A stretch of 64,000 nucleotides of DNA. Source: Beta vulgaris subsp. vulgaris. Its lineage: Eukaryota; Streptophyta; Magnoliopsida; Caryophyllales; Amaranthaceae. Below, in pieces: positions 23,201-35,194 of this stretch (position 1 is the stretch's first letter; every line of letters begins with the position of its first letter). The stretch spans positions 23,897,733-23,961,732 of the forward strand of contig NC_079209.1 of NCBI RefSeq assembly GCF_026745355.1, given 5' to 3'. The notes beneath the pieces are model-generated. The model worked only from the letters and a program-made list of their open reading frames with translations. It had not been told where the DNA came from and made no database searches. The position numbers were made by a program, and so were the translations under genes.

Positions 23201-25487
23201 CTTTAAGTTCAACTGCAAATCAAAATTCTCAATTTGGGGGGAAAAAAAAAAAGAAAAAAACCTATATTGCGAACTGAGATTTTGTTGAACTGATATTTCT
23301 ACTGTTTTGCCATTTCAATTAATGGGTAGACTTCTTTGTTTATTTTAATTTTATTAGAAATAAAATAAAAATTAGTGGCTCTACCGCTTTAAGGTGGATC
23401 TTGATTCGGCCAAAATTTCGAGAGAGCATGTTATAATTGGCAAGTATGCTGTAAAGGACTTTTATTGTATCCTGATGGACATAATATTCAGGTCTTTACT
23501 ATGATGGCAATAATGGGGCATGGTACTCATATGACCAACAAACTCAGCAGTATGTTCCTTGTGTTGATCAAAATGCTAACAAGACACCGGAGAAAGAATC
23601 AGAAGCCCCCAAGACAGAAAATGCCACTACTAGAAAAGTAGTGATCTCTGCTCCTGCCGCTACAATAACTTCAAGCGAGAAACCTGCCTCTCTACCGGAT
23701 GCTGTTCAGGCAGCTGCCTCAGCTGCATTGGCTGCTGAAAAGAGAGAGAAAGAGAAGTCCAAAGAAATAAAACTTGCTTCTAAGAGCAGTATCTTAGCCA
23801 ACAAAAAGAAAATGAGTAATGTTTTGTCTATTTGGAAGCAGAGGAGTCATGAAGGTCAAACACCCCGTGTGGCGCTGGATGATGGTCAATCTAATATTGT
23901 TGATGACCGTCAAAGCTCCATTTCTATGACCTTGAAGCCAAAAGTAGTGGGTTTAAAGGAGAATGCCAATGCTAGTTCTGGGTTCCTCTCGACTACATCA
24001 GTTGGTCAACCCACAGTTTCGGAATCTGATGTTATGCCTCGTCCCGTGAGCAACAGCTCGGGAGGCTCCTTAATGGGAGTAATTAGAGGATCTGGTAGAG
24101 GTGTTATTAAATCTGATACTGTCTATTCAGGAACGACTGGTCTCTCCACTCCGTCTTCATCTTCGTCTGGCTCAGCTGCAATAGCTACAGCAAGTTCTGA
24201 TACGCAAGGACCTACTTCATTTAGAACTGATATTTCTGCTCTAGGCACCTATACACCACCCTCAGCTTCTGCAAGTGGAAGGAGGAGGTTCTCTGAGACA
24301 CCTTTGCAGTCTGCTTCTGTTCAGAGGGAGCAGCATCAAACAGCATATCGAGACCGAGCTGCTGAAAGACGGAGGATGTATGGAAATACTTCTTATGGTG
24401 ACGATGACCTGGAGTTAGGAGATCCAAGTAAGCTGCGATTTTATTTTTGAATGATGATTGATCTGTCTTGCTGCCAGTGACTCTAAAAAGATTATTTTTG
24501 TCTATTTAGAAGAGTAAAAAATTATTTGCTTCTACAAAGAAAAGGTATTAGTGATGGTAATTGGTTTAGTAGTGTGCACTGTTTATTCAGTGGTAGTGAC
24601 ATTTATTCACCAATATAGAGAGTAGGACAAGCAATAGTCAACAGAAGTAATAGTTTACCTTTATGAAATTAACTCAAAAGGTCGTTGCTGATACTTTCCA
24701 TCTGTTATGTGAGGGAGTGAGGTTACACTTGAAATCATCCTGGAATATTGAAAAACAATGCATACCTGAGTTAATCGGCTAATTTTAATCCTTCTATAAT
24801 TTATTGATTGGTGTGGAAATGTGTGCTTACTTATATATTGGCAAGATCAAGATGTGGGGCTCAGAAAGGGTGCATCAGATGTGGGATCTATGCCGTTTCC
24901 ACCGGGTGTTGGTGGACGTGGAACTGCTGACAGCAATGTACAGAATTATGATGTAATACCATCTGACAAAGCCATTGATGAAAGCAATGTTGGTAATCGG
25001 ATGCTTCGCAACATGGGCTGGACTGAGGGATTGGTATTACTCTTTCCCTGCCTCTTTCATTATTGCTCCATCATCATTATTATTTGTACGCAGATGCATT
25101 GTTCATCATTGTGTGTTTGCAAACGTAAACTGCTGTGTTTAATTCTTCATTTTCCTCTTCAAATTGAATCTATACTTAATAATATCTACAAGGAGGATGC
25201 TTCGGTGATCAGCTTTTGTTTGTGGAGTGGTTGAATCCCGATTTACTGACATCGTTCTGGGTATTGGTTGTCCTTGTTCTTGTTTTGGTATATTGTCCTA
25301 TATGCAGGGTCTAGGGAAGGATGGTAGTGGTATGGTGGAGCCTGTTCAGGCACAATCATTTGATACTAGGGCAGGTTTGGGAAGTCAGCAGAAAAAGGTA
25401 GACCCAAGCCTAGAAGTGCACCCAGGAGACAGCTACAAAACTCTAATTCAAAAGAAAGCGCTGCAAAGATTCCGGGAGATGTCTTAA
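17300..25487 (+). CDS. SUA: SUA/RBM5-10-like splicing regulator (RRM, RanBP2 zinc finger, OCRE, G-patch)
   Basis: Coding exons: 17300-17344, 17558-17598, 18046-18297, 18372-18774, 18861-18932, 19034-19126, 19208-19287, 19385-19535, 20014-20101, 20170-20261, 20337-20405, 20625-20798, 22255-22444, 23492-24427, 24846-25033, 25308-25487. They total 3,054 bases, 1,017 residues, all GT-AG, frame intact. The N-terminus starts MDGRYGLQHGWENNS. Residues ~150-247 are Arg/Ser/Asp-rich. RRM1 ~250-330. RanBP2 zinc finger with Cys 363, 366, 377, 380. RRM2 ~411-495 (HVLVVRGLDE, SRGFAFVHF). OCRE ~559-605 (YYYD and FYYD aromatic repeats). G-patch ~943-988 (NMGWTEGLGLGKDG). This is the order of plant SUPPRESSOR OF ABI3-5, a nuclear spliceosome-associated factor that controls a cryptic ABI3 intron; length fits. 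Uncertain points: the weak donor after 19126 and the 74-base intron 18298-18371. Confidence 0.95.
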
Positions 25488-25960
25488 TCAACCAAGCAAA
25501 CTGTAGGATTTGTGCAATTTTGAAGCTGTCATTGAGGAACATCTATGACTGATTACAGATTATGATATACCTTTCTTCTCCGACTTTCTTGCATTTTCTT
25601 GAGACTGTTGTCTTTACATCTAGCCTTTGTATAGAATTGAGAACTACTATTATTTTTGGAATTGGTTTTTGTATCTTGCCAGAGTAACGGTGTCAAGTAG
25701 CTTTGTTCCTTGCATTCTGGTCTCACCGGGATGTAGGAGGAAGTGATAAAAGACCTAGAAATCTGATTGGCCCTTTAATTGGATTGGCTAAGAAGTGCAG
25801 AGTATGTAGCTGTTGGGGAAATATGAAGTCTATATATGAGCCGGTACATTAGTGTTTCTTGATCCAGGAAGATTCTCTTTTCATGTAATAGTTCAGTATT
25901 CTCGTATGATTTGTATTTCAGTAAATTCTCAATTGCTATGATCTATTGCTTTATAGAATT
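25488..25960 (+). other. SUA 3' UTR
   Basis: AT-rich sequence after the TAA at 25485-25487, with TTTGTATT/TGTAAT-type signals and probable cleavage near 25900-25960. No other gene is seen. Confidence 0.5.
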
Positions 25961-26079
25961 TGCTGTATTACTCCCATCAAGTATTTAGGAAAAGTAACAC
26001 GGCTATTTCTCCAAGTCAAAAAAGAATTAAGCTTGAACAAAATTTCTTCAAAATGACAGTGTAATGTTAAGTTTAAAGT

Positions 26080-27510
26080 CAGACCAATTAGATAAGGTTA
26101 GCAAATATCCTCATTTGCATCTATCAGGCAACGCTTTACTAAAATAGTTAGCCAAAAATCATAATTATTGATTGACATAACATTTAACGAAAAACCAGAA
26201 TTATCGATTGACTAACTTTTAACCAAAAATCATAACTATCAATCCAAAACCATAAACAAAACGGAATACTAATAACAAAAAACAATAACTTTTAATCTAA
26301 AATCATAACTATTAATTTAAAACAACAATTATCAACTCGAAAACTATAGGTAATATCCAAAAACTCATAATTGTCACTCCAAAACTCTAATATTAACCAG
26401 CATATCCGTTAATCTCAAAAGTTTAATTACTAATCCAAAATCACAATTACCAATCCAAAATAATACTAATATTAACCCAAAAATTATAACTTGTAATTAT
26501 AAAACTATAATGATATACAAAACAATCCAAAATAATACTAATATTAACCCAAAAATTATAACTTGTAATTATAAAACTATAATGATATACAAAACCTTAA
26601 GTATCAACCTAAAAATCATAAATATTCATCGATAACCTCAAACTATCAAGCAAAACATAACTATTAACCTAATAATTTTGAACTTTTACCTAAAATCATA
26701 ACTATTAACCTGAAAATTATAGCTATTAATCAAAAAGATATAAATATTAACCAAAAGAGTAACGATAAAAAATTATAATCCAAATACCTTAACTATTATT
26801 ACAGAATCGTCACTTTTTGCATGAAAACCATAAGTGATAATCTGAAAGTTATAACTATTAATCCAATACCATAACTACTAAACTAAAAATAAATTATTAG
26901 TACAAAACCATAATTGTTTTTCAAGATTCCTGAACGCAATTTTAACTTGACTTGGATTGATTCATCGCTATCAACAAACTTTTGTCTTTTGGCGCTTCAA
27001 TTCAACCATCAAAAAGCGTATGATTTTCAATAAAATTTATATGATTAGGTTAATAATTATAGTTTTTGATTAATAGTAATTGATTTAGATAATTATGATT
27101 TTCAGGTTTATAGTTATTATTTTCGATTAATAATCTTGGATAAATAGTTACAATTATGACTTAATCATTATGGATTTTTATTAATAATTATAATTTTGAG
27201 AAAGATATTGTTTTGGGTCAATAGTTGGATATTTTGGTTGATACTATGGTTCTAGGTTGATAGTTATAGTTTTATGGTCATTAGTTATGATTTTGGAGTT
27301 AACGATTACGATCGTTAGAAAGTTATCATTTTTTGCTTAACTAATTGATTGCAGCGCTTAATATTGATCTTTTTAAATTTAACTAATTGATTGCAATGTG
27401 GTTTAACTTTTTGCTTAACTAATTGATTGCAGCGCTTAATATTGATCTTTTTTAATTTAACTAATTGATTGCAACACTTAACTTATTGGTTTAACGTTAA
27501 GCATAGGATT
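26080..27510. repeat. Large imperfect foldback repeat with degenerate AT-rich units
   Basis: The left half (about 26150-26930) is made of degenerate ~20-base units such as AAAATCATAACTATTAAC. The right half (about 27020-27330) carries the complementary pattern (ATTAATAGTTATGATTTT), so the region can fold into a long hairpin. Within it a 72-base unit is duplicated in tandem (26452-26523, 26524-26595) and a 78-base unit near the right end is duplicated (from about 27335 and 27413). No coding frame. The ends and target duplication are not certain. It probably derives from a foldback or MITE-type transposon. Confidence 0.6.
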
Positions 27511-27519
27511 TACTGAATG

Positions 27520-28074
27520 GCAACAATTATATATGAACACCAAAGCATTCAGAATAAACCGACCCAGCGACGACCCTCCAAAAAACTGGGTTATTTTTAA
27601 ATATTTTCAATTATAAATACCACTATTGATAGACATGTTAGTATGACCATAATTTTACTACGATACAATACAATATGAAATCTCCAATCCAGAAATATCC
27701 CACAGCAACAAAAATGTGGATATGAAAAGCTAAGGGGTGAGGCAGACTGCAATGCACTAACTACTATGGTAAACGCCCCATCCTACTAGCAAGTAGCAAT
27801 ATAAGTGCAGAACTAAGCCAAGATAAAACTTGGTGGAGAAAAATCATTTGTGCTACAAGGGTAACGCATAACTATTAATAACCATATCACAGACGACAAA
27901 TTGATAATCACCCAAAAAAATTCTTTTAAGATGGTAAAGAAAACATAACGAACTCAACAAACTCATTTCTCGTCTGTGACAAACTATCATAAAACCATGG
28001 TGAAGCATAATAATTCAAATATGTTCGTACGCCAAAATTTTCAATCCTCTGACTACAACGGTGCAAGATCTGCC
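27520..28074 (-). other. Intergenic / 3' UTR of eL20
   Basis: AT-rich sequence between the foldback repeat and the eL20 stop codon. The part nearest 28074 is 3' UTR on the minus strand. Nothing else is recognised. Confidence 0.4.
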
Positions 28075-30102
28075 TTACATGAACAAGTTAGGCTTTGATG
28101 CCTTGTATGTTGTCTTGAGCTTCCTGGTTGGTGGTCTAACCTTCCTGAACACCATTGGGAACTTGATATCTTTACTGTGGAACTGTTTGGTGTTCTCCCT
28201 CTTGCAAAGCTCATCAGGCACTGTAGCTGTCTTGATAATCTGGATGCATGGGGCCCTGACCCTGTGGCGAGAAGCCATCTCGCAGTACATCTGCTCAACA
28301 GCACCATTCAGGGTTGTATCACGGAACTCCTTGTACATGTTATGGTAACCGGTTCTGCTCTGGTAACGCAGCCAGATACCATAGTTCTTGATTATGGTAG
28401 GATTCTTCTCATAGATCTGAGAACAATAATTAAATATGAGAAAACAGGGTGCACCAAAATTAGTAAAGCAATTGACAAATGACATACTAAGTTGTTATTT
28501 GTTTCCAAATTTCTTTAATTCAACAATTCTGAAATAGAAAAGGGCTAATATATGATTATGTAGATACTCAGTTCAACTTCACTTCCTATGATGGTAGCTT
28601 TGGCATAGTGAGAAAAGAAATGGTCTACTAGTGTGGGCTGTGTGGCAATGATTGCAAGATCATGGATATATTTTTTCAATGCAAGAACATGAAAAAAAAA
28701 ACAGAGGCTTCCAGATGTAGTGATTATTCAAAAAATATAGCCAAAAACGATAAACAGACTACAAACAAAGAGTACAGAACGCAGAATCAACCCCCCAAAG
28801 AATCCTATTACAGAACAGAATCTTCCAAGGACCAAAATCATGTTCAAGAATGACATTGCTGGTTACTGAAAATGAAATAGAGTAACAGGCAGCCCCTAAA
28901 ATAAGTAAATTTCATTTTTGTCATGCTTGGATTAAGGGGTAATGTATCAAGGGGGAAGTAAAAGAAATTAAGACAAGAATAGTGGCTGAGGGTGCTGGTA
29001 AAAGGAACGAGTTAATGATTGTGTAAGTACCAAGTCTGGAATCATTACCCTCAATTTGGGATAAAGTTACCCTTTCCATCTCTCCTTGCATTATCTACGT
29101 CATTACATCTACGATCACCTAAATTCATCTTCATTTTGTCTCCATTACCCCCCGTTATGCATTAAATCCTACCAAAGCATGCCTTAGAACAAACTTCCAA
29201 ACACTCCTATGGTAGATAACTAGAGCAACAGCGACCTAAATATGGTCAACACCAACTTCATACCATTAATAAGCTAAACACATTAACTCCCACAAATCAC
29301 AAACATGAAACTCTAGAGAAGCACTGCACATATTTTCTTAACACGCAAACAGCACAACATTAATAAACAAAAAAGCGAGTGGCTGATCATATAACAATAA
29401 TGTAAATTCGAAATTAACAAGACATCGCGCAACATAAATCAGGATCAAAACCTAAAAGAACGTTAAGGAACAATTAAATAAAAGCACTTAATCCTAATTC
29501 AGCTACAAGACCTGCTACAGCCAGCAATGCAAAAACAGAAGAACAAAATCAGGCGACATCAAAGCAAGATTTAACCTTGATTATTCCGCATGTAAATCTA
29601 ATGTTTGATCCAGATATACAACTATTCATATCCTAATAAACAATCCAAATAACATTTCAAGGATGCAAAGAAAAAAGCTCATTACCTCATTAATGGCGAG
29701 AACCTGACCAACGCTCTTTTTAACCTTCTTCAACTTCCTCAAAAAGTACCTGAATTACACAAACAAAAAAACCCCATTATAGCTTTCTACATACCCATAA
29801 AAACCCATAAATCAAAAACATAATTTTCAAAATAATTTAAACTTTACCAGAATTTAGACTTCGCGCGAACATCATTAGTGGCCCAAAGCTTCATCCGATA
29901 GATCTTCGGATGCTCAACAGATTCAGTAGGAAGAGCCCTTCCAACAACTTGGTATTGATGAAACTGCTCCAAATTAAATTTAAAAATGTAATGAATACAA
30001 AAAATTAGCAAAAATACAAAAAAATGTAAATGAATAATTACGATTGAAATGAAGGAAGAAAGTTAGATTGAAATGAAGGAGAAATCATACCCTGAACCCC
30101 AT
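28075..30102 (-). CDS. RPL18A: 60S ribosomal protein L18a (eL20)
   Basis: Exons in transcript order: 30102-30091, 29963-29848, 29749-29686, 28416-28075. They join to 534 bases, 177 residues plus stop, with GT-AG junctions and a closed frame. The product starts [16 protein letters not shown] and ends [13 protein letters not shown], with [19 protein letters not shown] in the middle, which identifies eL20 of the cytosolic large ribosomal subunit. Length matches the plant family (about 178). The first exon contributes only four codons, and the ATG is fixed by the conserved N-terminus. The third intron is 1.27 kb and holds no recognised element or snoRNA. The protein shows no missing region, so I regard it as functional. 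Confidence 0.97.
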
Positions 30103-30369
30103 TTCTGACGAGCTCAATCCCCCTCTCTCTCTCTCTTCTCACTCTGAAAGGTTTAAGCTGCGGAATTAGAGAAGAAAGAAATTAGGGTTTTCGACGGCTT
30201 AAATACCAGATACATATTAGTGAGAAAAGAAGTTGAAACCCTAAAGTGTTGGACCTGTTTTATGAAAATGATGGGCCCTTTAAATGTTTGGGGATCATTT
30301 AGGCCTTATTCGTAACCGGGGCTGATTGTATGGATACGGATAAGGCTATTTAAATTTTCTTTTATAATT
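30103..30369 (-). promoter_or_regulatory. eL20 promoter with telo-box and site II motifs
   Basis: Upstream of the start are a purine/pyrimidine run (CT repeats on the plus strand at 30121-30140), AAACCCTAA on the minus strand at about 30181-30190, a second telo-box-like AAACCCTAA on the plus strand near 30236, and GGGCCC/TGGGCC (site II type) near 30273. Telo-boxes with site II elements are the usual promoter signature of plant ribosomal protein genes. Confidence 0.65.
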
Positions 30370-30648
30370 GGATCTTGCTAACGGAAGCCCCGGGACGCTG
30401 GATAAGAAATATATTGTTGTACTTAATTACTCATTTTTATACAAAATAATAGAATAATGTATAATTCCAATGCAAAGCATTTAATGTTTTTCAAAAGGAA
30501 AGGGGAAAACATTTAATTCAAATGCAAAACATTTAAATGCATTACATTGGAATTATATATTATTATATTATTTTATATAAATATGAGTAATTAAATAGAA
30601 CAATATATTTCTTATCTAACGCCCCCGGGGCGTCCGTTAGCTTTTGCC
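30370..30648. mobile_element. Mutator-type MITE (hairpin)
   Basis: A perfect 9-bp target duplication TTTATAATT (30361-30369, 30649-30657) flanks a 279-base element whose two halves are inverse copies over about 100 bases: GCTAACGGAAGCCCCGGG at one end and the inverse of GCTAACGGACGCCCCGGG at the other. A 9-bp duplication with long terminal repeats is the MULE signature. No coding sequence. Confidence 0.85.
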
Positions 30649-30903
30649 TTTATAATTTATGTCCAGTTTCTTTTTGTTTTATGTACCCTGGATTGTGAAA
30701 AATCAGGCAAATTAACCAACTCGCCAAATTGATGTTTTGTTCTTTTGGGATGAATTCAATCGAAGTGAACTAAAACTGTGAACGAAAATCAGTTAAATTG
30801 AACTGAAATTATGAAAAAAAACTAGTTGAATTCTGAAACTGTGTCCAAAATAGAAGACCTAAGTTTTAAGTCACAATCATTTCGTAAATATACAAATTGT
30901 TTT

Positions 30904-31015
30904 AAACTTTTGATAAACGTAAATATACAACTCTTTTTTTTAACTTTTGATAAACATAAATATACAACTCTTTTTTTTACTTTTGATAAACGGAAATATA
31001 CAACTCTTGTACTTC
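30904..31015. repeat. Three-copy tandem repeat, ~36-base unit
   Basis: Units of TTTTGATAAACGTAAATATA plus CAACTC and a T tract occur three times in tandem. The surrounding 30660-31120 is AT-rich and otherwise holds nothing recognised. Confidence 0.7.
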
Positions 31016-31123
31016 ATTATTTAGCTACTTAGAAAGCTAGTATCCAAACTCATGATTTCATTAGAAGTGGTATTTGGTTGGATAAATTTAATCAGGTTGC
31101 AATAATTTCTTTCGAATCAATAA

Positions 31124-31639
31124 TCTATCTATCTATACAAATATATTAAAAGGCGTGCGAAAAAAGTTTATGTGTCACGTGGCACTCTGCTCATGCAAAT
31201 GTTTTATATCTATGTGTACTCCTCATTTTAAAAAAAATATTTAAGTGCAAGGTATCGAACACGCGACCTTTGAAATGAAAAGTAAAAGCTTAACCATAAA
31301 TACACCATTACTTTGTTATCTAATGTATCAAAGAAAATATGACGAAGTCTTATAATAATTATAAATAACTAAAATGACTTAAACAAGTATATACATTTCT
31401 AACATTCTTATTACATAACTTACAAGAGAATATTAATGTCATATTCTCTTACCACAATTCCTATCAAGGTATTATTTCCAATTTTTTTTCACTTATCATG
31501 TCGTGACGCGACGTGAATTTTTCAATTTCTTAATGGAAAAAAATACGTAAAGTAGCAAAATAAATTATGAAATTTATAAATAATAGCATATTTATTTATA
31601 GTAATTGACCTGAAGCATCACTCGGGCAAAAAAACTAGT
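31124..31639 (+). mobile_element. Non-autonomous Helitron
   Basis: Starts at a TCTATCTATCTATACAAA run after an A (the exact TC could be 31124, 31128 or 31132), followed by the familiar Helitron 5' lead AATATATTAAAAGGCG. It ends CTAG at 31636-31639 followed by host T, with a decayed GC hairpin (GCATCACTCGGGC) about 10 bases before. No coding capacity. The A|TC...CTAG|T layout matches rolling-circle transposons. Confidence 0.65.
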
Positions 31640-31651
31640 TGGTATACTAAG

Positions 31652-31849
31652 GGTCTGTTCTCTTCGGCATAAAATATCTGAACTGAACTAAACTGAAATG
31701 AACTGAACTGAATTGAACTAAACTGAAATGAATAGTGATATGTGAGAGTAAAAGTATTGTCCAGCGCTGAACTAAATTGAACTGAATCGAATTGAACTGA
31801 ACTAAATTGAACTAAACTGAACTGAAAATAAGTTGGAGAGAACAGGCCC
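31652..31849. mobile_element. PIF/Harbinger (Tourist-like) MITE
   Basis: 198 bases with inverted ends GGGTCTGTTCTCTTC and the inverse of GGGCCTGTTCTCTCC, flanked by TAA duplications (31649-31651, 31850-31852). The interior is a run of AACTGAACTRAA-like short repeats. It starts 12 bases after the Helitron end. Confidence 0.8.
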
Positions 31850-31852
31850 TAA

Positions 31853-32122
31853 TATTAGCCTAGTTCGTCCTGTCAAAAAAAAAATATTAGCCTAGTTCGA
31901 GCATATAAAGAGAGATCTATATCTCAAAGTCCAAGTTTACATCTTGCTTTATATGGAATCGAATACTTCATACCCTTGTCTCACACCCTATTGTTAAGAT
32001 TATTATTGGCAATCGACATCCCTCTTTCATTTTTTGAACAACAGAATAGTCTATGTGGGAACTCAATACTTTTTTTGTAAAATCATCTACTCGGCAAATG
32101 CTCTGACCACTGGATAAAATTC
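31853..32122. other. Intergenic, no feature recognised
   Basis: AT-rich sequence. The 17-base AATATTAGCCTAGTTCG occurs twice, 34 bases apart (31851 and 31885). No gene seen. Confidence 0.4.
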
Positions 32123-32127
32123 CCTAA

Positions 32128-32636
32128 GGTAGTGTTTGGGAATGAGCATTTCATTTGAAATGTTTCATTTGAAATTTGTATTCTCAAATCATGGAATCTA
32201 AAATCAAATTCATTGTTTGGTAAATTTAAGAATTTCAAATTTAGGATTTCAAATCCATCTTCATTGTTTGACTTACCATAGAATTTACAGAGAGGAGATT
32301 GAATAGTTAGAAGCTAGAGATTTATTAATGGAGGAAAAGAAAGCTAAGAGATCCGTTAATGGGGGAGAGAAAGCTAGGGTTTATAATTGAGGAGAGAGAA
32401 AGTTAGGAATATGTTAAACACTTAAAGAGGAAAGTAGAAAATAGTTAGGGTTTGGAATTTACAAATGACACCCTTGCACATTGAATTTGAAAATTCTTAA
32501 AATTGGGCTATTGTTATAAAGGTTGGAATTGGGTTGGAATTGGGCCAATTCTAATTCCAAATTTCTGAATTTCCCAAACATGTCATTTGGCCCAATTTCA
32601 CATTTAGAAATGAAATGCTCATTCCCAAACATAGCA
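32128..32636. mobile_element. Harbinger-type MITE nested in the MULE end
   Basis: Perfect 24-base inverted ends (TGTTTGGGAATGAGCATTTC...). The flanks give either TAA duplications (32125-32127, 32637-32639), as in PIF/Harbinger, or TAG duplications immediately at the perfect repeat (32130-32132, 32632-32634). I favour TAA but cannot exclude the other. The interior has no coding sequence. Confidence 0.7.
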
Positions 32637-33059
32637 TAACGCTATTTGCCGCCGTATTTACTAAAAATCTCCCGTATTTTTCTCTTTAAATCCCCCATAC
32701 CCCTCCCTTTTCACCCCACTCTTACTCACTCACCTCTCATCCAACCTCACTCACTCCAACTTTGTCACTCATTTCTCACTTGCACAACCACCACTACCAT
32801 CGACAACCAACTTGAGCACCACCACCACCCGTGGATCACCTCCATCGATGGACCACCATCACCATCACCGGAGTTGCTACCACCAAGACAGCCAAACACC
32901 ACTACTAGAGCACCACCTCACAGTGGCGGACCACCATCGTCACATTGTCCGGCGAAGAACCGTCAATGTCGCCAACATTATCGGAACGTAATGTGGTTAA
33001 TCTTTAATTTTTTTTTCTGCCACCAACGCACAGTCTTGAAAACAAAAATATTTGGATGT

Positions 33060-33260
33060 TTTCAAACAAATCTCCATTTCCTCGGTAATCCAAAAACATT
33101 ATCTTAATTCTCGCTCTACATCCCATTAGCGGCCTTAGTCCTACGACAAAGGTATTGTTTTCAAACAAATCTCTGTTTTCCTCGGTGGAAGGAACGATAA
33201 AAAATTTTGTTTCCTCCATGAAGGAAATGGAAAATCGTTCCGTTACATGTCTATTAGTAC
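33060..33260. repeat. Scrambled duplication of the FAR1 segment
   Basis: 33087-33122 is an exact 36-base inverse copy of 33779-33814, directly followed at 33122-33152 by a 31-base direct copy of 33907-33938 with 2 differences. Both sit beside GTTTCCTC/GAGGAAAC palindromic motifs, which are also arrayed at 35195-35365. Confidence 0.75.
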
Positions 33261-33720
33261 GCTTTTTTGAATTGCTCTGCTCCCCCACCTTAACGAGAGG
33301 AAAGACTTATTTGTTGTAAACCGCTTATCTAAAATATAATTAATAAAAAAAATTCTGATATTTGTTCTGAAAATATACTAATGTTGTGTAATTATAAGTT
33401 AAAATGAATATGTTTGCGTACTGTTGGCTCTAATTTTTTGTACTTAGTAGTTGTTAGCAAATAATCGACGTGCAAAAATTTAGTTACTGATTATTACATG
33501 TTAATAGTGATTATATGTTGTCTAAATAGTAAATATTTAAATGTTTTAGGTATATTGCCGGATTTTGGGGGTGATTACATAGATTATAATCACATGCTTT
33601 ATAATTAAACGATTTGGGCTGAGAAAAAGGAAATTGAAATTGGGTTTGTGATGGTAATTCCGTCAAATCATAGACTCGAGTCTAGTGGTCGAGAGTATGT
33701 GTATATGAGATGTAACCGCG

Positions 33721-34090
33721 GTGAAGGCAGGGATCTTAGCATTAACAGAACGTGTAGCTACGAAAACAAAAACATTTAGATGTAGAGCGAGAATTAAGAT
33801 AATGTTTTTGGATTACCCTGATCGAACGGGATGGGTGATCAAAGCAGATCCAGGTATAAGTGGCATGCATAATCATGAGTTCATTCATTACCATGAGGGC
33901 CACAGACCCATTAGCAGCCTTAGTCCTACGGCAAAGGTTTTCGCTCACGATATGATTAAGTAGCATGTTAGGCCTGCTAGTATCATGAAAGTCGTTAATG
34001 AGAAATTTTCCGATGATCATCCAAATATGAGACACTTGTCCAACCTCAAGGAAAAAGATAGAAGAGAAGCAATGGATGGTAGAGACGTGA
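33721..34090 (+). pseudogene. FAR1-type DNA-binding domain of a MULE transposase, remnant
   Basis: The frame 33721-33960 reads FRCRARIKIMFL, GWVIKADPGISGMHNHEF and HEGHRPISSLSPTAKVFAHDM, the zinc-binding CX..HNH pattern of FAR1/MULE N-terminal domains, including the HNHE and EGH marks. It continues past a stop (HVRPASIMKVVNEKF) to about 34090 before fading. The catalytic DDE part is absent. Low-quality frames beyond it (34428-34680) match nothing known. Confidence 0.6.
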
Positions 34091-35194
34091 TGTTATAATT
34101 CCTACACCTTGCTTGAGAGCACAACTACCTTCATTGGATATGAGAAGACGAGGAGACAAATGTAATGACATAGGCATTCATGGTGCACCCTCGGTCGACA
34201 AATATCCTTTGTGTTGGGCTGCCAACATTCTACAAACGCTTAAATCAATGGGAAGTCAAGGTGTGAATACATAATGAACAGAAGATGGCTAATACAAGAC
34301 GCATGTACACGCAGCTGCGACTGCGGATCGAAGTCCCAATTCTTCAAACTATCAACCACACTAGCACGATTATGGCACATCATCACTGTAAAAAAGTAAA
34401 CGGATCATCGTAGATACGTGCGCTAATGTGAGCAAGATAACTAGGAATCAGACTACGTCAATAAGGCCCCCAGGCATAGACTCCCTAACTAACCAGAAAG
34501 TATCACTGGCAGCTCTGGCCCTGCTTGAAGTCCGACTACGTGCGGAACCTGACGATTCTGAAACAGACCTCCCTCCTCTACCCTTCCTCACAGTCACACG
34601 GGAAGTAGCTTCCTCTACACCACCACTCAAAGCATTTTCCAACTCCTCATCATCCTCACTATCCCAACCCGGACTATGAGGCGCATCCTATGGAATTGGT
34701 TCCGGCCTAACCCGCTCTTCTTCCCTCGCCCTACTACTCGATGCATTAATACCATGATATCGAGTGTGTCGTGGCCCATATCCCTCAAGGCCCACACTTT
34801 TGCCGCCTAAAGCCCTCGACTGAGCCTAATTATCAATTTTTTAAGTAGTCACTATAATCAATTTAAACTATTTTATTAAATATCTACGCACCTTCGTCAT
34901 TGTTTTAATATATTAACATTAATATAACTAAATTGTCACATAACATGCTAATTTCACTAAATATTATAAAATATTAACATACTACATTTAGTGAACATAA
35001 TTACAAATTATAACATGCTATCAACTTTTTTCTTGGAAAACATAATTATGTTACAAATTATTATAAAAATTACAACATACTAATTAACATGTTAATATCA
35101 CTAAACATTCGAAAAAAAAACGTAATAAAAACATTCGAAAAAAAAACATATAACAAAAACATTCGAAATTGAAAGAAAAAACAATCATGGAAAC

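Noticed and set aside
28061..28482. Plus-strand open frames opposite eL20
   Set aside because: They are the antisense of the conserved last exon of eL20 and match nothing themselves.
32646..33107. 153-residue plus-strand frame rich in His/Pro/Thr
   Set aside because: It lies wholly in the MULE terminal inverted repeat (CACCACC-rich), and its mirror copy occurs at the other end.
34428..34679. Ser/Arg-rich frames on both strands
   Set aside because: Low-complexity, inside a decayed MULE, no homology and no conserved start.
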